A stretch of 64,000 nucleotides of DNA, taken from Erigeron canadensis. Its lineage: Eukaryota > Streptophyta > Magnoliopsida > Asterales > Asteraceae. The position numbers and the translations under genes were made by a program. Below, in pieces: positions 11,601 through 20,813 of the stretch (the first letter of the stretch is position 1; each line of letters starts with the position of its first letter). The notes beneath the pieces were generated by a model. It did not search any database and was not told the DNA's origin. It was given only the letters and a program-made list of their open reading frames with translations. The stretch covers positions 2,570,475 through 2,634,474 of the forward strand of contig NC_057763.1 of NCBI RefSeq assembly GCF_010389155.1, in the 5' to 3' direction.

Positions 11601-14600
11601 TAAGCTTGACAGTTTACTCCCTTGACTTATTGGGGATAAGCTCTAACATGGATGTAAAAGTTGGCCGAGTTGGCCGATACCTCTTAAAGTACGAGTAGGA
11701 AATCGGTCAACAAAGTCAACGGGTCAACAAAAATGAAAGCTGACAAGATCCATTAAAATTGGCCAAGATCTCATAAGTATTACACAAATAATTTGTAGAT
11801 CTCTCTCGGACCCTCTCCGAGGGGAGTCCGAGTTGCGACTTTCCCAACCTTGATTATAACACAAATTGCCTCATTTTTAGGTTTATGCATCGATGTTGCT
11901 ACCTAGGGGTGTTCAACGATTCGGTTAATGGTTTCTTTGATTTCCTGGATTTGGTTTCTTTGATTTGACAATTCTTAAAGCTCAAACCGAAAACCAAGTT
12001 AAACTAACTAATCAGGAAGAAAACAAACCAAATCAAATCTAGTTTTTTTAGCAACATTCCTTCCAAAATTTTTAGCAAATGAAAACTTTAATGAAATTAT
12101 TTACCAACCAAAGTTTACTAAAAAAAGGACACAATTTAGTATAAACGTTTTTATTTTATTAATTATTACAAGTTATCTTAACATGATAGGTATAAGTCAA
12201 TATATATATATATATATCAAATAATATATATATATATATATAGGGGTGAGATATTTTGAGACCACCTCTTATTTTAGGACCAACTAGGACCATTGATTTT
12301 TGTACACCATCATCTACTACGATATACAAGACTTTTTTGTAAAAACACTAAAACTTTCCGGCGACGAGCCCACCAGAAAATCTTGTGAAAGTAACTTACA
12401 CGTGTAAGTTAACTTACACATGATTTTTCTGTGGGTCCGTCGCTGTAAAGTCTTAGTGTTTTTACAAAAAGTCTTGTATATCGTAGTAGATAGTGATGGT
12501 GTGTAAGTTACGAAAATCAATTGTCCTTTTTTGGACTTTTTTTAGTTGGTCTCAAATTATCTTTCCCCTATATATATATATATATATATATATCAAATAA
12601 TATGTATATTATAGTGACTTAACAATTTATTATGCTCCGATATGATTTTTTTTTTTTTTAATGTTTTACATTTAAATGAATGCAATCACATTAGGCAATT
12701 TAAAAGTTCTTGTAAAAAAATAAAGTTTCTAAAATGAACCCTAACATACACACACACATATATTTACATCGAGGTTGGAGAACTCGGGATCGGAACGACG
12801 AGGGGGGGGGGGGGGGGGAGTCAGAATCTTTTGAAAACTCGGAATCGGATCAGAGAGAAATCAGATTGATTTTTTTTTAATATAAAAAAGTAATAATTTA
12901 TGAAATTATACGTAGTTAGAAACATATACATAATACTTAAAACTTCAAACAGTTAAAATAAACTTAAGCAATTTTGGATTTTATATAAAGCTATTAAGAG
13001 GGAAAAAAAAAGTTGACCAGAGTTGACTTGATTTTTGACCCGAGTTGGCCGATTTTGACCACGGCCGAGTTTTACCAACGTTGACCCGATTTTGAGCTGT
13101 TGACCCTTTTTTAGTCCGATATGGTCCGGATTGTCTCCCGAGATGGACTATCCCCGATCCGATCCCGATTTCTCTGCCGGTCTGGCCAAATTTTACAACC
13201 CTGATTTGTGTGTATATATATATACATGTTTAAAGTTGAATTTCATTTGAAACGTTATAAAAATGTATGTTGTGGATGAAATTTTTTTCCAAAACCTTAT
13301 ATATATCTATTTGTTCACATGTGAATGAAAACGTGAACAAATTCATTCACAACTTCACAATGAAGGTTTTGGAAATTTTTTCTGTAACAACATACATTTT
13401 CATAACGTTTCACATGTAAATGAACTTAAAAAATTTGATCCAATACATAATTAGGAGTTCTTACGGTTCTTACAAACAGAAGGGTTCTCGAAATAAGGGA
13501 TGATTTTATTTGTAAATTTGATTTACGCCAAATTTAAATGTTTTTGAAATATCATCAAGCACTGCGCATTCCACGGGTGCTATTCTGGTGATCTAGTCAC
13601 TATAGACTATATGAAACATCATTTCCTGTTCATTTAGGGTTGAGGTAATCTGATGTTCTCTCTTTATTTGCTTTAACAGAACCCTCATACCGCTGGTTTT
13701 GTATTGGAGGACTTTGATACAGTTTTCGCAAACAAGTTTTACCATAGTCATCTAGATGATCTGTGTGAGTTTACTCGAATTTCGTATACACGTTATCTTT
13801 CAGTCATCAGTCTTCAATCTTCAATAATATACTTAGGCTTAGCTCAATCTTATCCGAATTCAACTTTTTTGTGTAGCTAATATAAATTCTTCAGCCATAG
13901 TGGCGGCTGCTTCCCTTGTTGCTCGAACACTTTACATTCTTGCCAGTGATAAGAAAGATCCAAGTGCTTCATCCTTGAATGCAGTCAAGGTCAACACCTC
14001 TTTGGTTAACGAACTTTTGGGCTGCTTATTAAATTGTGATCCAGGTCTGTCATGTGATCTGGTGAACTATTATATAAAACCATTCTCTACCTGCCCTAGC
14101 CATTACGTTGGTGTTATTCAAGGCGAGCCTTCTTCAGAACCCAATCTTGGTTATGTGGGGGATGTTTCCAGATTTGTGTGGAACTTTTTGGCTGATAAAA
14201 CATCTACCCCTTTAAAAAATGTTAGTCCTTGCTCTGAAAACTGCAGCAAGTCAGGTGGAGTATGCATTAAACAAGAAATAGATGGGAAAGGAGTTTGTGT
14301 CATCTCCACAACCAGGTATCTTGCATTTATAGCGTGTTATGAATAGATGCGGTAAAAAGGGTGGTTCAGGTGTATTTGGTAAATGGGTCAAATCATGTAG
14401 GTTTATTATGCATTTATGCAAAATTGTTAATTTCTCATACATTTACTGCATACAAACCTTCATATGCATGAGATGATGACACATGGCAAAATCATTAATA
14501 TGTATTAATATTAAAATGTTCAAATTGTAACTTAGCTGGAATGGCTAGGGTTGAGTTGGCCCCTAACATTTTCTTTAATCTAAATTTTTGAGTTTTATTA

Positions 14601-15148
14601 TCAAATAATTAAAGTTTTAATTTCTTGATTTTTGAGTAAAGTCTGAGTTTTATTTTTAATGCCCTTGTAACTTTAATTTCTTGACTTTTCTAATGAAGTT
14701 TATTCTTTAATAATCTAAAAATTAGATTTACTAAATTTGATATTTATCTTTAAAAAGATGGTAACTCAACTAAAACTTGCCATTTATAGGTAATTTAATA
14801 ATCTAAAAATTAGATTTACTAAATTTGATATTTATCCTTAAAAAGATGGTGACTCAACTAAAACTTGCCATTTATAGGTACATGGCATCCTATTCCACTC
14901 GCCTGAAATACGAGTCAGAGACCGAGGCCTGGAGTGTGTTGCCTCCAAATTCTTCAGATCCCATGGGGGCATCTGATCCCATTTGGACAGAAAGCAATTG
15001 GAATATAATTAGTCTGCGCGTTTTCTCAGTTCAGAGTGATACTTATGATCATCTTATTTTGGCAGCTGGCTTTGCTGTAACAACATTGTCGTACATCATA
15101 GTCGTTATTGTAAAAGCTTTCATTGCAAAAGCTCTAAAGCAAGATTGA
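5618..15148 (+). CDS. Nicastrin (gamma-secretase substrate-receptor subunit), 16 exons
   Basis: Nicastrin is the large glycoprotein subunit of gamma-secretase, which cleaves type I membrane proteins within the bilayer. Exons inferred here: 5618-5693, 5779-5901, 5990-6104, 6623-6699, 6776-6849, 7712-7789, 7996-8067, 8190-8263, 9379-9511, 9612-9683, 9790-9909, 10709-10780, 11297-11437, 13680-13764, 13877-14315, 14878-15148. They sum to 2,022 nt (673 aa), close to the plant family length. The start is the ATG giving MGTQLLLLHMFWFACLFSS, a signal peptide; an upstream ATG-less extension was not used. Visible features: cysteine-bearing ectodomain, the plant form GEAWGYLGSRRFL of the DYIGS-type motif in the aminopeptidase-like fold, SSAIVAAASLVARTLY, and a single membrane segment near the C-terminus (HLILAAGFAVTTLSYIIVVI) ending KALKQD. 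Every junction keeps phase. Introns carry many transposons, and the last acceptor is duplicated. Confidence 0.93.
5751..5775 (+). repeat. (TAA)8 microsatellite beside a splice acceptor
   Basis: A perfect trinucleotide run ends two bases before the CAG acceptor of nicastrin exon 2. It occupies the place where a polypyrimidine tract would normally lie. Confidence 0.9.
6146..6538 (-). mobile_element. Non-autonomous Helitron-like element in nicastrin intron 3
   Basis: Read on the minus strand it begins TCTATACTATATTATAAAG, the 5' terminus typical of plant Helitrons (TC followed by TATACTA), and ends with a GC-rich hairpin region (CCGCAACGCGCGGG) about 11 bases before CTCG. The insertion lies between A and T at the 5' side, and a TA microsatellite flanks the other end. 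No coding capacity is visible. The terminal CTCG departs from the usual CTRR, so the 3' boundary is less sure than the 5' one. Confidence 0.6.
8285..8704 (+). mobile_element. hAT-type MITE with 8-bp target duplication
   Basis: A 420-bp element in nicastrin intron 8. Its ends are CAAGGTTGGGGAACTCG and, on the opposite strand, CAGTGTTGTAAAACTCG. It is flanked on both sides by the same eight bases, TCTCTTAA (8277-8284 and 8705-8712). The interior has many GTTGACC/CCGAGTT words and no ORF. The terminal repeats plus the 8-bp duplication place it in the hAT superfamily. Confidence 0.85.
10947..11113 (+). repeat. Two-copy tandem duplication of about 83 bp in nicastrin intron 12
   Basis: The block starting GTGTTAACTGAAGCATCTCG is repeated once with a few substitutions and a small length change. 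The second copy starts near 11032. It lies wholly within the intron. Confidence 0.85.
11647..11852 (-). mobile_element. Shortened copy of the same hAT-type MITE family
   Basis: Read on the minus strand it starts CAAGGTTGGGAAAGTCG and shares the GTTGACC and CCGAGTT interior of the 8285 element, but is about half as long. No clean target duplication was found, so the boundaries are approximate. Confidence 0.6.
12243..12568. mobile_element. Long-TIR MITE inserted in a TA microsatellite
   Basis: A 326-bp foldback element in nicastrin intron 13 with termini GGGGTGAGATATTTTGAGAC and, on the other strand, GGGGAAAGATAATTTGAGAC. The inverted repeat extends over 100 bases on each side, including the word ACGATATACAAGAC. 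It is flanked by TA on both sides inside (TA)n. The centre has CTTACACGTGTAAG palindromes shared with the 31094 element, so the two belong to one family. Confidence 0.8.
12770..13203 (+). mobile_element. Third copy of the hAT-type MITE, with a G17 run
   Basis: It starts CGAGGTTGGAGAACTCGGG and ends in TTTTACAACCCTG, matching the 8285 copy in ends and interior. Flanking octamers are only partly alike (ATTTACAT and ATTTGTGT), so the target duplication is decayed or absent. An uninterrupted run of 17 G occupies 12802-12818. Confidence 0.75.
13226..13432. mobile_element. Foldback MITE with about 65-bp arms in nicastrin intron 13
   Basis: The left arm (GAAACGTTATAAAAATGTAT, then the TGTTG..CCAAAACCTT portion) is mirrored by the right arm ending near 13432. 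A short loop holds ACATGTGAATGAAAACGTG. No ORF and no defined target duplication. Confidence 0.65.
14706..14881 (+). repeat. 88-bp tandem duplication spanning the last nicastrin splice acceptor
   Basis: Two near-identical 88-bp units (14706-14793 and 14794-14881) each end in CCATTTATAGGTA. The second supplies the acceptor used in the gene model (AG at 14876-14877); the first carries an equivalent AG at 14788-14789. The units differ by about three substitutions. Confidence 0.92.
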
Positions 15149-16525
15149 TTTAAGATACATGAAGATGAAACCTTACATTTAGGGGGTGAAATATTCAACT
15201 GTTGATCTCAGATCCCAGTTTGGCATTACTTGTCCAAAAGAGTTTGTAAGATCAATAATTGTATCTAGCAAAATTTTGTAACCTGAATTATGTAGCTATG
15301 AATAACATATTAACATGAGAATAGGAGGAACTTTCTGATTCACTCGTATTTTGTGATTTTATAATTTTTGTATCTTTTGATAAACTTGAACTCTATTTCC
15401 ATCTTCCTTTTCAACGGTCATATTTTATTCTTGGTACCGATGTTAAAAACAATACCCAATTTCGTCGAAAGCCAGGTATGACTGTATGAGGAATGTAAGA
15501 GTATCTTGGCGTAGGGATAAAAAAAAATTATGTGTTAAAAAGGATTTTTAAGCCAAAAGGGGTGAACTTTTATGGGCCAAAGCGGCAAATTTCACCCCTC
15601 TGGGTTGGTCTCATTTTGCACACTTTTCTCTTCCTATTAAATACAAATTTCCTTTTTATTAATTTTTGGTCCATTTTTTTCTTTCTTTTATACTTTTACA
15701 TTATTAGTTATATTTTTCAAATGAATATAAGTATTTGTCATTTCCAAAACAAATGTATACAATCATAAATGGTTGAAAATATTATTTTATGAAAACTGTT
15801 ATGTAAAATGACTATTTATTTAAACGAATCATGTCTCAAATCATATATTTTTTAGATAACATATATAATTAAATTACTAAAACTTCAACTTGACTGTAAA
15901 CGAACTGAACAATTTATGAAAAGTTTATAAACCGAATGAAATACAACAAATATCGTATATTACAAAACCTAATTAAATAATACAACAAATCTCATTTTTC
16001 TCATATTTAACGTTTTTAGATGTCATGTAGATTTATAAAAATTAAGTTCCATTAAATAAGTATATAAATAATATTGACTCAATTATTTTAACACACAATT
16101 TAAGGAGTTATTCTAAATATGCAAACTGGTACTTTAATTCAATTTACCCTAATAATATAATATATGGATAAATATTGATTGAGATATATAATAAATCTAA
16201 AGTATTATTAAGAAACTTTAAATTAAGAATTTTTTTATTCAATTTCAAGTAATCATAAGTTATTTATATTATTAACAAAGATATATTATAACTTATGAAA
16301 CGTATATAATCATAATATAAAAGTTAAAACGTTAGAGGTTATTAATAAAAATTATCAATAAAACAAAAAAGAGTTTCATGCCTCTTTATTATGTATGTAT
16401 GTGTTAGTTAAGCCCACCATTTCAAATGTGTAGTGATTTGACCATAGCAGAAAGGGCAAATGGGGCAAATTTCGTCCCTTCTAGGGTAAGATGTCAATAG
16501 ATACACTCCATGGCGTCAATAGCAT
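15149..16525. other. Intergenic region between nicastrin and the LINE
   Basis: The nicastrin 3' untranslated region starts here. The rest is very AT-rich with no supported gene. Two similar short words, GGCAAATTTCACCCCT near 15586 and GGCAAATTTCGTCCCT near 16465, may mark the ends of an old element, but no target duplication could be shown. Confidence 0.4.
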
Positions 16526-16534
16526 GACCCTTCC

Positions 16535-17315
16535 TTTTTTTTTGGTAAATAGGAAGATCCCCGTACGTTGACTTTTATAACAACACCCAAAACATTACAA
16601 AACAAGTAGTGTGACAAAAGATCATGCTGGTTCATATACGGGACATACCCCATATTAAACAAGGGAAACCAAAGAAAAACATAGCCAAATAACCAATACA
16701 AAGCCAAAATAGAAGAGTACCCTAACTCATCACAACAATTAAGATAGACATAAAGCAATCAACCTCAGCCTGCATCTTGAAACAATGAATCCCCATTAAT
16801 TTGCCAAGCATCGAGCATAGCAACAACTCGAGCTGTCTTTATGAACCTCAATCTCCACAACCTTGAGCGAACTGTATCTTTAATAATGTTGCAAAGAATG
16901 TCAGAAGGTCGGGCATGATTTGCAAAGAGCCTATTATTTCTCTCCTGCCAAATGAAATAAGCTGTAGGAGCTACAATAAGTCTTCCCACAACATTAGAGA
17001 TTGACTTGAGTTTGCTTTAGAAACAAACCAGTAAGTAACATCCTCCCATGAAGTCGAAACAGCCTGCATACTTGCAAATCTTCTTACATTGCACCAAACA
17101 TGTGAAGAGTAAGGACAATCAAAAACAAATGTACGTGGATGTGAATCAAAATCAGCCGTGCATAGTGAACAACACATCATGTTCATATTCCTTCTTCTTG
17201 CAGGTGACCATTGAAGAATTCTATCTTGAGTTAAGAGCTTTCCACGCATTATAAGCCACAAATTGAAGGCATGTCTTGGTTTACATTGCAAAAACCACAC
17301 AGCCTTCATCTAATC
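16535..17315 (-). mobile_element. LINE 3' end: RT zinc-binding region and poly(A) tail
   Basis: On the minus strand, two overlapping readings give RHAFNLWLIMRGKLLTQDR with CSLC..C..SSHVW, the zinc-binding tail found after the reverse transcriptase of plant LINEs (zf-RVT). This is followed by FIWQERNNRLFANHARPSD, a conserved motif of the same C-terminal region. A run of nine T on the plus strand at 16535-16543 is the poly(A) tail. The frame breaks around 16980, so the piece is defective. RT and endonuclease are absent from this part. Confidence 0.85.
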
Positions 17316-20300
17316 AACAGATTGCTCCCTACTACGAATTAATAGACTTTAAAAAAATAGTAGATAAGAAAGCTTTTTCTGTATTGTATCGCTCCAAATC
17401 AGTTCATCTCGTTTATTCACATGTTGTGTTATCGCTCAAGATCAGCTCATCCTGTTTAAAGTATTTGTAAATTCAAGAGAAATGATAACACCAATTCCGC
17501 AAAACCCTAACTTTCTCTCCCTATAACAATAGCGACTCCCCTTTTCTTCATTTTTCTACCCTAATCTCGTAATCTTGGACTGATTATGGAGGTTGTGTAT
17601 GATCATTTTACTCTTTTGGTGATCTGATCATGTTTAAGTCTTTTTTTTTTGTTCAAAATTCACGTGTTAGGATTTTCTCTTCTTTTTCAGTCGTAAAACC
17701 CTAGTTTTGTTATTTCTCTTTTCTGATTGATTACCAAGCTTGTGATCACGGCTAACTTGATTAGTCCAGCTAGATCAATTGAGTTTGTTAATTGATTAAT
17801 GGATTTGATTCGCTAGCTTTTAAAATATCTCACTACCCCTTTTGATCAATTATCTCTACATCAACTTACATTACTCGACACCACCACCAATTGTTGCGTC
17901 ATGACCACTTGTCGCCGACACCCCCAGACCACCGTCACAACCACCACCACCTTATTTGGTCTGTAATATTTGGAGTTAAGCAATTAATTTTTTTAAACGC
18001 TACAAGAAAAAAGTTATCCAGTGACAAAACTTAACCTTATTTGGTCTCTAATTAACTGTGATAATGACCAAATTTAACTTGTTAGTGACATAAATGGGTT
18101 AGAGTTTATTTTTGGATTAACTGCTCTTAATTTAGCTTACTTCAATCATTTTACTTCTGGTTTTCGAGTTTGCATGGTTGTTGAGTTTAATGAAAGGATC
18201 GACTAATGCTAGGGTTTTTGTCCCTGGTGGAGGGTTGGCGAGTAAAGTGAAGGAAATCGATGGAAAAATTCCTGCTCCTGTTCGTGGAATTTTGAAAAAC
18301 CCTAACCCTAAAAAGGGTTCAGGAGATTCAAAACAAGTGTTGACAGGTTCTGATGAAAAAGTCACGATCAAGGATGGATCTAATAATGCTACAAACCTAG
18401 GTGATGGAGTTTCCATCAATAAAACTGCTAGGGAATCTGTTTTGGAGTCGGGTATAAGGATGATGAATCGAATATTGTGGGTACTCCTAGGCAGTTGAAG
18501 CAAGATCCTGTAAGTCCTTTCCGTTCAGATGAGATAGAACTAGATGAATACTACTATACTAGCATCCAATTCACGATGAAAGTGCACCAAGGGTTATACC
18601 AAGGGTTATACCAAAGGTTATTGTTCATCTACAACCAACTAGCTCAATTGATGATGTTAATAAGACAACTAGTGGTGAGGAGATGGTTGATAAAGTTGAG
18701 TCGACGTTATTAGGTGGAGTTGATGCGGTTGATCCTAAGCCTATTGAGACAGACACCTCCAGGTCATGAGGGGGTCGAATCTATAAAGAAAGCATGAGAT
18801 ACAATAAAGGCTGGTAAGAAACATGTTGAGTTTGAAACCGAGTCGAGTGCAAAAGGTGGTGAATCTACTGGACAAAGCACGTCTACTTCCTATGCAGCAA
18901 AGTTAAAGGTTGGATCAATTAAAAAAGTGGTTAATTTTTGAAAATTTGAAAACTTGGTGTTACCAAAGTTTGTGTAGTTCATGATAAGTTTGCTAATACC
19001 TTATTTGGTTACTTCTTAGGGGATAGGCTGGCCTACCCAGTTGTTGAATATTTTGTGAAGACTAATTGGACGAAACATAGGTTGCAAAAGGTTATGATGA
19101 ATGCTAATGGTTTTTTTTCTTTAAATTTGCTGATAAAAAGGCGATGACAGATGTGCTAGAAGAGGGACCTTGGCTTATCCGCAATATACCCATTTTTCTT
19201 AATGTACCAAATGCGAGACTGAAAAAGAAAGATATTAAGGAGGTGTGGATATGGATCAAAATTCATAATGTCCCTATTGCAGCTTATTCAGATGATGGTT
19301 TAAGCAGGCTTGCGTCTAAACTTGGTACCCCTAAAATGCTTGATGCGCATAGGAGTGCTATGTGTACTGAATCTTGGGGTCGAAGTAGCTATGCCCGAGC
19401 TTTGATTGAGATTTCTGCCATGTCAGAGTTTAAGGATACACTTTCTGTTGCAATTCGGAATTTGGAGGGGAATGGCTATACCAAGGAGATTATGCAGGTT
19501 GAGTATGAGTGGAGACCACCAAGATGTGTGTTGTGTCTTTGGCCATCATTTTAATGAATGTTCAAAGAATGTACAGGCTGCTAAGCAAAAGGAAAAGGTT
19601 GATGAGGATGGTTTTACCGAAGTGATTGGAAAAAAGAAGAATGGCTCCAAACTGGTTATCAGGTGGCAAATGCCAAGGTTTGAATATAGACCGGTAGTAA
19701 ACCAGAAGAATTCCAAAGATAAACCGGGTATTTCTAAGTCAAGTGCTAGTGCTTCTCATGCTAATATTACTACTAGTGAATTCCAAAGATAAACCGGGTA
19801 TTTCTAAGCCAAGTGCTAGTGCTTCTCATGCTAATATTACTACTAGTGAATTCCAAAGATAAACCGGGTATTTCTAAGCCAAGTGCTAGTGCTTCTCATG
19901 CTAATATTACTACTAGTAACTCTTTTGCTGCTCTTAATGAAGATAAAGAACCAAAGGTAGACGATAGTACAATGAATGCTAAGTTTAATGTTTCCATATA
20001 TTCTGATGGTGAGGAAGTAATTGATAATGAAACTGCTAAATTTATGACTTTGGGTACAGAAGTTAAAACATGGGCAACCACTCCTGCTTCCGTGGGTTTA
20101 AATGGGTAGTATAGCTTCATGGAATATAAGGGGGTCGAACCGCCCTCTGAAACAAAAGGAGGTTCAGCAGCTGGTGAAGGATAATTAGCGATACTGGAAT
20201 CTTGTACGGATGTTTCCCAACTCTTTAATGTTTGTAAAAAGATTTGTAGTTCATGGTATTGGACGTCCAATGGCGGAGTGTGTAGTAAAGGGACACGCAT

Positions 20301-20320
20301 TATGGTGAAATTTTTGTCAG
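17316..20320 (+). mobile_element. LINE 5' part: leader, gag-like ORF1 and start of endonuclease
   Basis: The stretch to about 18180 looks like a non-coding leader. A broken ORF1 follows (18178-18500, then 19144-20109 in two frames). It holds a DUF4283-type domain (VLEEGPWLIRNIPIFLNVPN, VWIWIKIHNVPIAAYSDDGL) and a CCHC knuckle (CVLC..H..C) split by a small deletion near 19540. After the ORF1 stop, at 20108, comes SIASWNIRGSNRPLKQKEVQ, the opening of the apurinic-type endonuclease, then YWTSNGGVCSKGTRIMV. No RT domain follows. The element is defective through frameshifts and stops. Confidence 0.82.
19708..19917 (+). repeat. Three tandem copies of a 70-bp unit inside LINE ORF1
   Basis: The unit begins GAATTCCAAAGATAAACCGG and ends CTACTAGT; copies lie at 19708, 19778 and 19848 and differ at one site. 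Seventy is not a multiple of three, so each extra copy shifts the ORF1 frame. This matches the frame changes seen across it. Confidence 0.95.
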
Positions 20321-20541
20321 TTGTCCCAAGGCCTACAGTTTTAGAGACCATGAGCTTGGAGAAGATTAAAGAAATGCTTAGTGAACTCCCAGAGGCTTTA
20401 AGCCTACTTTCCCTGGCTAGAAGAGCTGATAGGACTAGGGCTCATTATTCCAGATTGTGTAGGACCCTAGCTATGACGGTTGTTCAGGTCCCAGTTGGTG
20501 AGCTTGAAATAGGTGGCAGACTTACAGATGTGAAGTCATGA
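20321..20541 (+). other. Unrecognised open stretch after the LINE endonuclease
   Basis: An open frame reads MSLEKIKEMLSELPEALSLL followed by SLARRADRTRAHYSRLCRTL and ends VKS. It does not resemble a LINE endonuclease or RT, has a helical, charged composition like a real protein fragment, and could be captured or pre-existing exon material. No function is assigned. Confidence 0.3.
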
Positions 20542-20813
20542 AAGAATTTCACTACAACATACAATGCCATTTAACGATTACGAATATAAACAGCAAATTT
20601 CACAAAAGTATAAGAACCTATCAGTTGTCTTTAGGGTCGTTATGACCATCAATCTTCTAGATGATCACGGAACGCGGACCAATTACTCTCAGGAATAATT
20701 CAAAACCATGTAATTAATCATGGTGGTCTTTGTCCTGTAAACAATAATCGACCCTGCACCAACAAGAATTGGTTTTGAACACTAAATATCCGTTCAAGAA
20801 TTGCTGTTCAACT

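Noticed and set aside
18296..18314. Telomere-like CCCTAACCCTAAA
   Set aside because: Two units only, inside LINE ORF1 where they encode NPNPKK.
19708..19917. CRISPR-like direct repeats
   Set aside because: The 70-bp units are contiguous with no spacers, and the context is a plant LINE.
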